Assembly (NCBI RefSeq): GCF_947507565.1
Contig: NC_089178.1
Span: 310,001 to 374,000 of the forward strand
Direction: 5' to 3'
Source of the DNA: Oscarella lobularis
Lineage: Eukaryota; Porifera; Homoscleromorpha; Homosclerophorida; Oscarellidae
DNA length: 64,000 bases
Shown here: in pieces, positions 11,696 through 23,900 of the stretch
Layout of the letters: each line of letters opens with the position of its first letter
How positions within the stretch are numbered: the stretch's first letter is position 1
The notes under the pieces: model-generated
What the model saw: the letters and a program-made list of their open reading frames with translations, nothing else
Database searches by the model: none
What the model was told of the DNA's origin: nothing
Translations under genes and position numbers: made by a program

Positions 11696-12624
11696 ATGTC
11701 GAAAATATTCGACAACCCGTCGTTGCTAACGACCGACCGACTCGAAAAAGAGCTCCGAAAGCACGGCAGCCCCGTCCCGGCGCGAAAAACGAAGGCGAAC
11801 CTCGTGAAAGCCTACAAAGAACACGTCACAGCGAAAAAGGAGGAACTCGAATTCTCGTCCGACGACGAAGCGAGCTTCGTGCGAAACGTAAGTCAAAAAA
11901 AAAGCGTTGGGGGAGGGGAGGGGGGGGGCTCGTTTAGAATGCGCCTTAGAACCAGCACGGATTACGTCGTCGCGGCGCCGGCGGCGGCGACGCGAAAAGA
12001 ATCTCTTCAAGAGCGACGACGCGCAGTGGTGGTGGCGGCGGCGATAGCAGCAACGATTTGCGCGTCGAGAAGCTGAGCGACGACGAATTGGTGAGGGAGC
12101 TGAAGAAGCTCGGATTCACGCCCGGTCCCGTGCAGCCGAATACGCGCAGTTTGTACGAGAAAAAGTTGAAGGCCATGCTCGCGGCGAAGAAGGATGCGCC
12201 CGATCGAGTGACGAGGCCGAGACGACGAGGAAGACGACCGATTACGACCGAAAGCGAAGAAGAAGAAGAAGATGATGATGAAGAAGAAGAAGAAGAGGAA
12301 GAAGAAGAGGAGGAGTATTCAGATGAAGAAGATGGGGGCGTGGCTACTACCGAGACGACGACGACGACGACGAGAACGACGACGGTTACGACGGATGAAA
12401 CGGATACGGCGAAGAGTCGGCAGTTTGCTGAGCAGACGGAACGTCATCAGCGCAGCGTGTCGGCACGGGGACGGAGTGCTGTCGTCGATTTGAAGCCGCC
12501 CTCCTTCTTCGTCTTCATACTGATCATGGTCTCACTTCTTGCCTTAGTTCTCTATCTGCTAGGCCAATTTGGTCCTAGGCCGCTCAGTTTTGGCGGTGTG
12601 CCTCTTTTGGATCGTCAGGGATAA
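11696..12624 (+). CDS. TMPO: LAP2/thymopoietin-like inner nuclear membrane protein (LEM-like + LEM + TM)
   Basis: Two exons: 11696-11887 and 11950-12624 (acceptor CCTTAG, in frame). Residues 1-45 (FDNPSLLTTDRLEKELRKHG) match the DNA-binding LEM-like domain of LAP2, followed by FSSDDEA as in LAP2. After a glycine/arginine linker, LRVEKLSDDELVRELKKLGF, PGPVQPNTRSLYEKKL is a clear LEM domain, which binds BAF. Then a long acidic Glu/Asp tract (GAA/GAG repeat DNA, 12255-12320), a Thr-rich (ACG)n tract, and one transmembrane helix near the C-terminus (FFVFILIMVSLLALVLYLLG) with a short lumenal tail. Predicted tail-anchored inner nuclear membrane protein of about 290 residues. The LEM-like plus LEM pair is what separates LAP2 from emerin or MAN1. 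Confidence 0.88.
12255..12320. repeat. GAA/GAG microsatellite encoding an acidic tract
   Basis: Near-pure purine GAA/GAG/GAT codons inside the LAP2-like gene, a likely site of length variation. An (ACG)n run follows at 12352-12376. Confidence 0.8.
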
Positions 12625-12794
12625 TAGAATTACGTACGCTTGTTTTTTTCCTGGTGCTATGTGGTGTAGGATGTTTGTGGTCGTAGTATGCTTCTCTTGT
12701 TCTGTGTTAGGTTAGACTTCTCGTCCTAACGAATACATATATATGTGTGTGGGCCTGGTGACTAGATCCCGTATTAGCGAAGTGATTGTCCTCG

Positions 12795-15444
12795 ATGCTG
12801 CAGGTTCAATTTCGCGCTTCAGGTGCCAGTTCGCTTGGTCGTTGTTTTGTTTGTTTATTGCTTATGATCTTAGAACCCGTTTGGCGAGGCGTAGAGGCCG
12901 TCGGAAAGTGGTACGAGCTCTATAAGGGAGGAAAATGGTCGCTTGGAGACGAAACCGCGCATTCGGACGAACCGCGAACCGAAGAAAATGCACCAGACAA
13001 AGAATCCGATAAAAAGGACTTTGTCTCGGAGCGCAATCTAGCTCTAGATCCAGCCGAATGGAAGGTAAAATCGCGACCACGTGATTTTCGTGATCAATTC
13101 CGTTTCGCCGCTTTGCAGACGCAGGACCACTACGCCGTCATGGGATTAGGAAAACTGCGACACAAAGCCACGGAAGACGACATAAAGAAAGCGTGTAAGA
13201 CACTTAAAAAATAGTTCAAAATTCAAAATATATTTCTTTGGGATTTAGATAAGCAGTTAGCACTGAAGCATCATCCGGATAAAAAGACGTCGTCTTCAGT
13301 TCAAAACCAAGAAGAACCCGGAGACGCATATTTTCAATGTGTGAAACGAGGTGAATTAATTATTGGCAATGAAATTCAGACTCTGTATATATAGAGTTTT
13401 TTAGCTTATGAGGTTTTAAGTGATCTGGCTCGTAGACGGGCTTACGATAGCATCGATCCGGAATTCGACGAATCTATTCCATCTTCTGATGAAATTACGT
13501 CAGAAAATTTTTTTAGTTTGCTACAGCCAGCTTTTGAATCTAATGCAAGGTAATTAATTGAACGTAGTGTAAGGATTTTTGAAATTTTTTCTAGGTGGTC
13601 CAAGAAGCAGCCTGTTCCGAGCTTTGGAAATATGAAGTCAAGCTTCGATGAAGTCAATGACTTCTATTCGTTTTGGTACGATTTTCAGTCGTGGAGAGAA
13701 TTTTCCTACATGGATCAGGAAGATTTGGAAAATGCGGAAAAGTAGGACAGTGTACCATTAATGAAGTGGAATTGGCTGATAATTTTTTTTCTAATTTAGT
13801 CGCGAGGAAAGAAGGTGGATTGAGAAGCAAAATAAAGCGGCAAGGCAGCAGAGGAAGAAAGAGGAAGTGACTCGAATTCGAAGTCTTGTAGGTGAGAACA
13901 AGGGCAAAACAATTGCAATAAAAGGGAATTACTGAATGGGGATTATTAGATGTGGCATATGGATGCGATCCTCGAATCAAGAAATTTAAGGAGGAGGAAC
14001 GCGAGAGAAAGTTGGAGCAGAAGAAAGCGAAAGAAGAGGCGGCCAAAGCTGCTGCCGAGGAAAGAATGCGAGTGAGAATCGAGGACGAGAAATCGCGCGC
14101 GTTTAATTAAACATATAAACGAATTTCGTGTGCAGAAACAAAAAGAAGCCGAGGAGGCCGAGAAGAAGAGGAAGGAAGAGGAAGAGGCTCGGCTAAAAGA
14201 AGAGGTAAGTATTGGTGGAGTAGCTATTTATTCTGTTCTACGAGATAGAATATTGTACACGTGCATTGTTTTCTCTTTCCTTTTTAGGCTGCGGCTGCGA
14301 AAAAGGAGAGGGAAGCGAAAAAGAAAGTTCTTAAAAAGGAGAGGAAATCTTTTAGATCCATGTGCCAGGTGGGTTGGTTCGATTAATTAATTAATTACGA
14401 AGAAAACGAGTCTGAGATGATGCGCGATTTAGACGTACGGAAATTTTTCGTCGTCTGAAAGCGATTTGCCTCAGCGCTTGGAAGATATCGATTTTTTGTG
14501 TTTGGCTTTGTCAGCTGAAAAGTGGGTCGCGCGGCGGCGGCGGTAGATCCGTATTTTCGAGAGCTTCTTCATCTATTGTAGGTTGTGTGAGATGAGAACA
14601 GTGTTAGAAAATAGTCCAGCGGCAGAGGCTAAAGAACGATTTCTAAGCGAGGTTAAAAGGCTAAAGGAAGAAGAGCTGAAAGCAGACAGTGACGGAAAAT
14701 CGAAGCCAAGTATTAGAAACGATAGAAGGGTTATTTTGAAATATTTCGTTTGCACTTTTCAGAGACGGAGGATAAATTTCAAGCAAAGACCGTGTGGCTA
14801 GACGAAGAACGACAATTATTAATAAAAGCCGTCAAACAGTATCCGGCGGGAACGGTGCGTCGTTACGACGTCATAGCAGAATTCATCAACAGCCATTCGT
14901 CGGAATCGGCGCAAGACAAAGTCGGTTCCGACATCATAACGCAAATCAAGCTTCTCCAAGCAGCAGGTAAGGAAAGAGTGTATAGATAGAGTTTATTTAT
15001 TTGAATGACTCAATCCGTTGCAGATTCTGCGCTGAAAGATCAGGTGAATCGGACGGCTTTTCGACGTTTCGACAAGGAACACATGTCGCGGCCGGACGTT
15101 GCATCAGCCGCCGCGGCAGAACACGAGCCAACACAGCGATACGATCACCAACGTGAGAATGAGAATAACTATATCTATCAAAAAAACTCGTCTATCTAGC
15201 TTGGACTGGCGAGGAGCAGAAATTGCTTGAAGAGGCGTTGAGAACGTTTCCCCTTTCTCTGCCGAATCGCTGGGATCGAATTGCCGATAAATTGCCGCGA
15301 AGAACGAAGAAGGAATGCGTACAACGATGCAAGGTAGGAAAAACGTGAAAATTCGCGAGCGCGAGTCTGCTTATCACGCGACGCATTCAGGAAATAGCGA
15401 GAATAGTGCAGGCAAGAAAGGCTGGACAGCAGACATTCAATTAA
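12795..15444 (+). CDS. DNAJC2: DnaJ homolog C2 (zuotin/MPP11), ribosome-associated J-protein
   Basis: Co-chaperone of the ribosome-associated complex with an additional chromatin role. The first in-frame ATG is 12795; the ATG at about 12864 just before [17 protein letters not shown] also fits. J domain: [20 protein letters not shown], then across an intron [13 protein letters not shown] with the HPD motif, and [21 protein letters not shown]. The zuotin homology region follows ([51 protein letters not shown]), then a long charged helical part, and two SANT/Myb-like domains: [20 protein letters not shown] and [18 protein letters not shown] with [14 protein letters not shown]. Stop TAA 15442-15444. 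All blocks are in the family order; about a dozen introns. Confidence 0.96.
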
Positions 15445-15498
15445 CGACAGAATAGCCTCACGCGACAAACATGCCAAAATCAATCAATATTATTAAAG

Positions 15499-17038
15499 TT
15501 AGGAAGATTGATTTTGAAGAGCCAACTTTTTCTTCAGACTCTCCGGCATTTCTGGCGGCGGCGGACGTGGCAAACGGAAGGTGACCTTGACCGAATCGTA
15601 GATGAACCATTGGAGTGCCGTCAGGGTGCCAATCATAAATATACGAGTACCAAGACCCTTCCATAGACCTAAGAAGACAAAACAATGTCCCCGCACTGTA
15701 GTGGAGACAATTTCAGTTTAATTAACCTTTCCATCCTAAGACTTTGGCTGCTTGAATTGCCGTGCTGCCCACGTCGGAATTGAGTTTGGAGACAATGCTG
15801 TCAGCCGGGTGACTCACAATAGCACAGAATACACCAGCTATAAAAAGAAAGGTAAAAGACTTATTAATTAATTAATTATATAAATTTCACCAATATATCC
15901 GGCGGCAAAAGTAACGACAAGCTGCTCGGACTTGGAGCACTCATTCCTAATATTCACTAATTACATAATTATAGATAAGAAACGCGTCCACAAGTATTGC
16001 CTCTTTTTAGGAACAACATATTTGTAAAGAGCCTCGACGGTTCGTTCAAAGCAGGCAAACTTCATCATGGTGTACGGAATTTGCCGAGCCCACAGCGGAC
16101 CGACACCCTTATAGAATCTAAAAAATGACGTCACTGCAAAGTCACATGACCGGTTCCCGCCCACGCACCCTATAAGGCCTTCCTCGCGCATAATTCTCGG
16201 CGCTCCTTCTCTCAGCGTCGTCGACCATCCGGGTTGCGTTTGAATTCTCACCTTGACGGCTTCCATGGGAGCGAGAGCGATGTCGGCGAAAAACTCGGCA
16301 CTCGCCGAAGCAGCCAGATAAAGGGAAGTACGCCAAAGATAAGTATTCTCCTATTAATTAATTAACTATTTAATTAATTTTGGTCCATTGGGGGGGACTT
16401 GCTTCGCCAAGCATGTTGCTATAGACGCTCTTGAACACTTCGTAGAAGCCGAATTTGCAGAGGCCTTGCATGGAATAGCCGACGAGCGTGGGAGCCCAAC
16501 CGAGAGCCAATCCGCGTACGCCGTTCTCGCGCACTGTCACTTTTATCCCGTTCACAAGCGACACGTATTTTTTGGGATCCACCTGGTCAAAAATCAATAA
16601 TTATTGCATAATTAGTGTATTTATTATTTTTTTACCTGAATTCTGCATTTGACCAGGTCGAGTGGAACGACGGCCGTGTGGGTCAGTCCGCAGCTCAGAA
16701 TGCCACCAAACCCGCAGATGGCGAAATACTTGGCTGAGCCAAACTCGCAGCTGTACTCTAAGAGGGATATATCACACTAGTAGGCGTGGTCAACGCCGAG
16801 CACGTGATTCGAACGTGGTAAGAGCTAAGGGATATTCGGGGAGTTATTATTCGGGGTGGTGAAACTCGGTTTGGCAACTATTCGCAGTCTTCTCGTGGTG
16901 AGTATAGCATTTTTCCTTACCGCTAGATGAAGAAGCGGAAGCAGCTTTCGCTGTGCCCACGTCGTCACATTTTGCCCTACTGACAAACGGGCTTCCGAAT
17001 GGATTGCTCTTCGCAGCGTCGAGAAGCTTCGAAAACAT
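15499..17038 (-). CDS. SLC25A3: Mitochondrial phosphate carrier
   Basis: Inner-membrane phosphate/H+ symporter that supplies Pi for ATP synthesis. ATG 17038-17036 ([20 protein letters not shown]). Three carrier repeats, each with the Px(D/E)xx(K/R)-type motif: [12 protein letters not shown] (about 16640), [15 protein letters not shown] (about 16240) and [12 protein letters not shown] (about 15800). Other family blocks: [51 protein letters not shown], and the hallmark C-terminus [35 protein letters not shown]. Five or six short introns; the one near 16126 contains a TGACGTCA octamer. The gene lies tail-to-tail with DNAJC2 (54 bp apart). Confidence 0.97.
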
Positions 17039-17157
17039 CGTTACCAACGGCGTAATAAAGAGGAGACGTGAAACGACGCCCGGGACCTTGACCTCGAAAA
17101 ATAGCGTGCGCCGACACTCTAATGTGACGTCACTGCGATCGGCATCTGTATTTCGCG
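17039..17157. promoter_or_regulatory. Divergent promoter SLC25A3/rabenosyn with CRE-like octamer
   Basis: 119 bp between divergent ATGs. Contains an exact TGACGTCA (17125-17132), the CREB/ATF consensus, 26 bp before the rabenosyn ATG. Confidence 0.5.
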
Positions 17158-19021
17158 ATGGCGGCCGACGTAAAAGAGGGATTCCTCTGTTCGGTGTGCA
17201 AGCGAGACATGAAGTCGCTTCCGCAGCTGCAGGAGCACTTCGACACGGCACACACGCGCGATCGGGTCGTGCCGCAGCTCCTCCGCGGCTTCTTCAACAA
17301 AGCGAAGCGCATCATCATGGGAGAACCCGTTCCGGGCGTCTCGCCGGGCACGCCGCAGCAGCAGCGCGCTCGCACGTCGAGTTCGACGTCGGAGGGCGGC
17401 ATCGATCCGGCGTTGTGGGATCCGCAGGAAATCGGTAAAGACTTTTATTTCGTCGAGACGGTTCTTTAGATGTGGGGTTGGGTTAGGAGCGATTAGGAGT
17501 CATTGGGATCGGTTTAAGGATACGAGGGATAGAAGTGTCAATCAGATTGCGATTGAGACGAACAAGATTTTAATTCGACTCGAAAAGGTTTCGAGAATTG
17601 GAATTTTAAAGTTTAGTGACGTGAACTTTGGTGGGCGGGGTTTAGTTCGTGTCGCAATTGGAAAAAGGCGGAAAATTGAAAAAGGGTTGGTCAGAGCAAA
17701 AAATGCGAAAATAGTGGCGATTTGAATTTCTCTTCAGATTACGAGATTGTTGATTGGGTGCCTGATTCGCAGGCTACGGTTTGTTACGATTGCAAGAAAT
17801 CGTTTTCGGTGAGCCGAAGACGTCATCACTGTCGGCTGACTGGACAGGTCATATGTGGCAAGTGCTCCCAGTTTCTTCCAATGTCATTTGCAGGCAAGAA
17901 GTCGACTCTCTTTGACTCTCTCTCTCTCTAGATATATATATTTTTTTGTAGAAGAACTCCTTAGGCCAACAATGAATTTTGAATTGAAAGGAAAGTTGGA
18001 TCAAAGTCCGTTGAAAGAGGGAGAGGAGAAAGAGCAACAGCCGCCGCTGAGAGTCTCAACGAGCTGCTACAAACTTCTGCTAAGGTACACTCTCTATATA
18101 TCATGCTCCGTAGGATGAACTCACTGTACGTTTGCGTGGACAGGAAACATGAACATGTACAACAGAAAGAAAGTCGTCCCGCGTTTCTCCAATTATACGA
18201 AGTCATTGACTCTTTTTGATTGGAAATTGTACGTCTATAAAAAGGGTCTTGTTTTTGCTCGCAGAAAATGAAGAGCGTTATGGCTCAAGCAGATGCCGCA
18301 CTTCCGCGCTATCACGAAGTCGCAGAAGCCCTAAGGTACACAAAGAGAACAAATAATAATTGCGTATCATATCGTTCGCGTTCTCTCAGGTTAGGAGACG
18401 AAAGTACAAGCTTAGAAAAGGCTCAAGAAATGCGATTCAAATTAATGAAATTGCACGAAGCCGTTGACATACTAAGGTACACCGAGTCTAGGCCAGCTTT
18501 GGGATTTAGTTTCATTTCTAATGTACAATTATAGTAAGAAAATTCTCATGCTGGACGTTCAAAGCGATCGTCCACCCAAGCCTCGTCAATTGCGAATTCA
18601 AAAGCAGACTCGTCAATACGCAACTCAATATCTCCAGTCGAACATCATCGCCATGGTTCCCCTTCCCACGGCCCAGCAGCTGCAGGAACTACAGGAACGC
18701 AATCGACGCGCGCAGGCCGAAAGAACGAAGCGCGAGAGAATGGAAGCGCAGCAGGCGGCGGAACGACTCAAACAAAAAACCGACGTTGATTCTTCGTCGG
18801 TGCAAATGAAACGCGTTTCCGGGCCTGGATGGCAGCCATCGGCTGCTCGGCCTCTGACGGAGAATGTGGAGGAGAAAGATCCGTTGGAGATTCAGAGGGA
18901 TATGTTGCTGCACTACATTGCACAAGCGAAGCAGGCCGGAAAAAAGGATGAGTTGAAAGCGCTGGAGGAATCGCTGAAGGATATCGAATTTCAGCTAAGG
19001 TCAGCAAAGTTGAAGAGCTAG
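17158..19021 (+). CDS. RBSN: Rabenosyn-5 (FYVE, Rab4/Rab5 effector)
   Basis: Early endosome tethering and recycling effector. ATG 17158. N-terminal C2H2 finger (FLCSVCKRDMKSLPQLQEHF...H). Exon 2 at 17487-17587 gives GAIRSHWDRFKDTRDRSVNQ and ETNKILIRLEK, matching the helical linker of rabenosyn. FYVE zinc finger: ATVCYDCKKSFSVSRRRHHC RLTGQVICGKCSQF, with the RRxHHCR core that binds PI3P. A long helical region follows, then the C-terminal Rab5-binding hairpin (IQRDMLLHYIAQAKQAGKKD ELKALEESL). The stop is at 19019-19021. The protein is clearly shorter than vertebrate rabenosyn (about 780 residues) and I see no run of NPF motifs for EH-domain partners, so EHD binding may be absent (inference). 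Confidence 0.92.
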
Positions 19022-19360
19022 GGCACTCGTTTTGTTTTTGCAAAGGTTTTTATTTTTTTCTGTACTATTATTCTAATCGTTGTTGTTGGAGGATGATAAC
19101 GCCAGCCATATAAGGTATGTCCGGGTGTTCGTCTGCTAGTACTAATCGACTTCGCCATAAAGAAAGGAACGATCGAAGTGGGCCTCGAAGTTCTCGTCAG
19201 TTGTGACGCAGCCGGGAAGCACAGGCACGCCGACGGCAAAGAGCGAATGGCTGGCGTCTTCGATCGTACCCTTCCCTCCCGTTCTTACAGAAAAAGACAG
19301 GGAAGACAAACGTTTGACACGTCGGCAGTCATCGCGCGCCGTTTTCCCACGCCATACGCG
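19022..19360. other. Non-coding stretch 3' of rabenosyn
   Basis: I see nothing convincing here. A minus-strand open frame of 179 codons (19142-19681) crosses it but has no recognisable domain and conflicts with the in-phase exons proposed on the + strand. Confidence 0.5.
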
Positions 19361-19683
19361 ATGCGTGAGCGCGCCGCGAGCGCCGCTTCCTCTCGCCGGC
19401 AGGTACCGCGCGTACGTTTCCGTTATCGCAACTGTCGTTTTCTCTGGAGCAGCAGACTGCAGACATCGTGTAATCGCGCACGTTTTCGCAGGAAATACAG
19501 TACAGGGAACACCTCGCACGCATTGCGTTGCCGGTAAAAGGAATTCAAGAGATCTAGTCTCTTGGCAGCAGGTAGAGCTATTTCTTGCAGGACAAGTACG
19601 TGCGAATTCCGGAGCAAATCGCTGAGAAACAGACTCGTGCATGTGTAGTATTAGTAGCTGGTGCGTGCGTAGTAGGCGCATAA
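19361..19683 (+). CDS. Tentative small spliced ORF, 58 residues, unrecognised
   Basis: Three short blocks join in phase 0 with GT-AG borders: 19361-19402 (ATG, ends CAG/GTACCG), 19492-19533 (TTTTCGCAG acceptor, ends CCG/GTAAAA) and 19591-19683 (TTCTTGCAG acceptor, ends TAA). The product reads as a basic start, a charged helix-like middle (REHLARIALPDKYVRIPEQ) and a hydrophobic C-terminal end (CVVLVAGACVVGA) that could be a membrane anchor. I do not recognise the family. Support is only the clean splice phases and the protein-like composition; RNA evidence is lacking, and the exon sizes are small enough for chance. Confidence 0.35.
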
Positions 19684-19751
19684 CATGACGTACGCCTTGC
19701 TTCCCCGACGCGCTAGATAGATAGGTTAGTTAGGTTAGTTTTAGGGCATCG

Positions 19752-19770
19752 GCGGGGTGGTGCACCCCGC
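19752..19770. other. Perfect 8-bp hairpin
   Basis: GCGGGGTG, 3-nt loop, CACCCCGC. Confidence 0.75.
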
Positions 19771-19862
19771 GTGTGCTGCCGCCGCCATGGAGAATAGGGT
19801 AGGGTACAGAAATTTTATTTCAATAAAGCGAAAAAAACAAACAGACCTTCCTCTTTTCTCGT

Positions 19863-19976
19863 GCAGTTTTTGTTGACGGGGTCTTACCCAGGACCCCGGA
19901 GCAGTTTTTGTTGACGGGGTCATGCTCAGGACCCCGGAGCAGTTTTTAATGACGGGGTCATGCTCAGGACCCCAAA
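19863..19976. repeat. Three tandem 38-bp units, each a hairpin
   Basis: Units start at 19863, 19901 and 19939 with GCAGTTTTT. Each contains CGGGGTC, an 8-nt loop and GACCCCG (7-bp stem; the third unit ends GACCCCA). Units 1 and 2 differ mainly in the loop; unit 3 differs from unit 2 at a few positions. Confidence 0.85.
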
Positions 19977-20365
19977 GCCCTAGGATGAACATTATTAGTG
20001 CAAATAGAGACAATAAGTTCTATCTGTACCTGCCATCTTTATGATCCAGTTCACATCTTTCCGTTTGGGGTGTGTATGCCTGCAAATAAATCAAGAAGAC
20101 GCTTCCAGGTACATATTTTGCTGTAGGCGTCATTCTCCTGGAGAGACTACCAATAAGAATGATAGCCTCAAATAGGAGAATCCACGCCGTGAGTGGGCAG
20201 TTTTCCTTCTCGGGGCCGCACAACCACTTCAGCAGTTGATGTAGGCCTGCCCAGGAGACGCTGGCCTTTTAGACGTTATGGCCTCATACCAAAAGGAGGC
20301 GTACAGGCAGTTTAGAAGACTGCAACTATAAGGAAGCTGCAAGTCTCCGTGGTCCCGCAGTTGGA

Positions 20366-20391
20366 CCAACCCGTCCTGCCGAGGACGTTGG
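20366..20391. other. Bulged stem-loop
   Basis: CCAAC-CC-GTCCT-GCCG-AGGAC-GTTGG: 10 paired bases with a 2-nt bulge and a 4-nt loop. An outer GGTCCC/GGGACC pairing is an alternative fold. Confidence 0.6.
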
Positions 20392-20930
20392 GACCGCGGT
20401 CTACCTCTTCGTCTCCTTCTTCTTTATAACCGCAATCCATTCTTAAAACAAGAGAAAGAAGTTGGAGTCTAGCAAGCTAGGCGAATTTTAGTCAAAAATA
20501 TGCGAGGTCAAACAGCGAACCAATTACATGTATGTCGGCTGCTCGCTACTGGCTACAGTAATCAGCGATTCTTCTACGAACAGCCTCGGTGCTCGAAAGG
20601 GGGCCCCCCTTCTACTGAAAAGGCAAAGTAAAAGTCCATGCGATAGACGCAGTTGCAGACCTCTGTTGTGACGCTGCCTGTGCCGAACTGCGTTTTCGCA
20701 GGCGCTTCTGGGGAAGTTCTGGGAGTTCGCCCGTCGGTTACAGTGCGCTAGCTATCTTCCCGGATAATAATTCGTAGAGTAGTTCAGCCCGTTTACCTAT
20801 TAGCGCTTTACCTTGTTTCTATCAGTGTTACCTAATGTCGTCGTCGTATCTATTTTTATTGTTCCACACCTCGACACTCATCGAAATCAGCTGCTGAAAA
20901 TTGCACGGGTTTTCGTCGCTTCCGGTCACA

Positions 20931-23900
20931 ATGCCTCGCCGTTTGCAGACTCTTCGTAACGCCAGCAGCGGATTACGCGAATATCTTCATCAAAATCAGC
21001 TACCTGCGGTCATAGAGGTAAGCAAATGCTGCGGGGTTTGGGGGAAACACTCCCTAGCAACACGAAGCCATCGAATGCGGCCACACCCACTTACCTGTGT
21101 GCGTGTTTTTCTTCGCGCGAGCAGAGTTTGCTGTCGTCACTCATTGTCATGCGACCGCCTCATCCCGAAAGATACATTCGCGATAAAATTCTCGAAATAC
21201 TAAACGGCGAGCACACCGTCATAACGTGGTATGATAGCGCGCGAACGCGAGATATAAATTATAGAGGCGCGCGAGACTCGGGCAACACTTTTTCTCTATA
21301 GGGACGTTTTCATTCCGAAAAACATGCGACCGAAAGACCGGATTCTATGGGAAGGAATCACGGACATGTTTTTCGACGACAACGACGAAGAATACGCAAA
21401 CATTTTTGAGGTCGATATCTGTTGCCGTCGCCTTGATGCGACTACTAGAGTGCATTCTAACTCTTTTAGCCTTGTGCTCCCGAATTGTATCAGAAAGCAT
21501 ACGATCACTACAACGGCCACTTGAGAGACAAAAGCTTTTTGTACGTACTGTAGTAGAATTTTATTATATCGCCTTACTGCTAAGCGTTTTGTAACAGTGC
21601 TTGGGCGGCTTATTATCGGACGAAAAAGAGGGCCGCTTTAGAGGAGTTGGCACGCATCGAATGGGCGAGAAATTACTATCGGAGGCAACTCTCCTCGAAA
21701 ATATTCACGAGGTGGATGATATCCTTATTATTCGTTAGAAAAGAGGCGGTAGATTAATTATTAAACTTAACTTTTGACGAATTACGAATGGAATGAGAAA
21801 AGGGTAGAAAGAAAGCGAGGTGCCATTACATTGCCTATACGTATAGGAGTCCTGGCTATCTAAACGGTGCATGCGTGCAGTTGCGTTCACGAAAATACAG
21901 AGAATCGATAAGTTGCGGCTGTACCGAATGGGATTCGTTGCCTGGCAACAGTGCTCCAGGGAATCCATCAAAGAAAAACTCTGGTTTAAGGTGCATATCG
22001 ATTCCTGTACTGTTTTCTGGCTCAAAGTCGCGATTTATTGCAGAACTTGGAGCGGGAAAGAGACTCGGTTGATTTTGGAATGCTTGAAGACGGAAAAGAA
22101 GAGCGTCACTCTCCCGGATCCGACCGAGTGTCCAAGCTTCCTAGAGAAGCAGCATTGCGAGTATGCGCGCTCGAAAAAAAAGTATTGCCTATACTCAAGC
22201 TATGGGTTTGGGGGGGAACAGATTTTTAGTTTCGTCGCGGGCAATATTGACGATTTGTGTCGTTGCGCTCGCGTTTGTCGCTCGTGGAAAATGCTCACGC
22301 AGGATAACGTACTGTGGAGTAGTCTCAATTTGGCTCCACTCAAAAACTAGTCAGTCCGCCTTCGCTAGAGCTCTAACTCAAAAGGAAGCGGTCTTTCTTC
22401 CCTCGTAGCGTTTTCGACAAAGTTCTAAGTAATTTCATACAGAAATACCGGCCGTCTATAGTTCGCATCAACTTACGGGGATGTCATATGCTAACGTCGA
22501 AAAGTCTAAAGCATATCGGTGAGCGAGGCAGCGTAATCGCCTCACTTATGTAACCCGTTCTTACAAAGGCGAATGCAAAAACATTCAAGATTTAAATTTG
22601 TCCGAATGTCAAGCAGTCGACGTAATATAAGATCACGACTTGCGAAATCAATATGAATATTCTACGCGTTCTATTTCTGCAGGAAGACGTCATACGATCA
22701 ATCACGTCAAACTGCGGCAATCTTCTCTACCTCAACCTCGCCTACTGCCAAGTCACTGACGCGATGTTGCGCACACTAACGAAGTGAGGGGGATACACCA
22801 CTTACTTATATATACGTACTCACACATTACTATAGAGGTTGTCCCAATCTCCAATACCTCAGTTTGGCCTACTCCACTACATTCACTAGTCAAGGCCTGC
22901 ACTACTTTACAACGAGCAAAGGCTGCAGAAAATTGACCTACGCCGACGTGTCCGGATGTGAACAGGTATTAATTAATTAATATTAGCATTACGGATTGTG
23001 TTTAGGCAATTCGATCGCCGCTTAGATTACGCCCGAGGGTATGAAATGTATTGCGCGGGGCTGCACTAGTTTGCAGACGCTCGTTCTAAACGATTTGCCG
23101 GCGCTCTCCAACGAGAGCGTGCACGCGCTCACAACGCATTGTCACAATTTGAGACACGTGTCTTTTCTCGGCGGAACGAGCATCACCGACGATGCGCTCA
23201 AGTATCTGAGTCTGCAATCGCGCAAACTCCAATCAGTTCGCTTAGAAGGTATAGGATAAATAATCGGTTTTAATTATTTATTATTAGTCGTGTCGCGGGA
23301 ATTAGGAAATGCAAGCATTACCGATTTGTCTCTAAAGACTATGGGTCGCGCGTGCCCTGAGCTTAATTACGTTTCGATTGTCGACTGCCCTAAATTGACT
23401 GATCACGCGTTAAAGGCTCTAGGTGGATGCAGAAACATACGCGTGCTCAACGTAGCCGATTGTCTGCGGTAAAAACGAGAATGCTAAAGCGATTCGCTGA
23501 CATTAATTAATTAATTAATTTATTATTATTTCTCCAGACTGACAGATTCTGGTGTTCGTCACGTGATCGAGGGTTCATCTGGGCCAAAACTACGCGAAGT
23601 GAATCTGACCAATTGCCTTCGAGTCAGTGACGTCACATTACTACGACTCGCTCAGAGGTACGCATGGATGCGAGGTCGCGGGGTTATGGAATTTGTATTT
23701 TGGGGGAACATGGGTGCAGATGCCACAGATTGACGTACGCTTCGTTCTGCTTTTGCGAACACATCACCGATGCCGGCGTCGAATTGCTCGGCAGTCTAAC
23801 GTCTCTCATATCTCTCGATCTAACCGGATGTCACATTGGCGACCAAGTGATATTGCAAATAGATGTTAGATAAATTTCTGTTGCGAATGTACTGTACTAA

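Larger units (their letters stand above)
19684..20930. other. 1.2-kb hairpin- and repeat-rich stretch with no gene
   Basis: No convincing ORF on either strand. Composition differs from neighbouring introns: less AT-rich, with several GC-rich palindromes (19752-19770, three units at 19863-19976, 20366-20391). It may be a degraded mobile element, a structured RNA locus or the upstream region of FBXL13. I could not recognise any known RNA family. Confidence 0.5.

Noticed and set aside
19142-19681. 179-codon minus-strand open frame
   Set aside because: No recognised motif and no splice partners; it overlaps better-supported + strand exons, though neither is proven.
19863-19976. Possible CRISPR array
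   Set aside because: Units are directly abutting without variable spacers, and the genome is eukaryotic.
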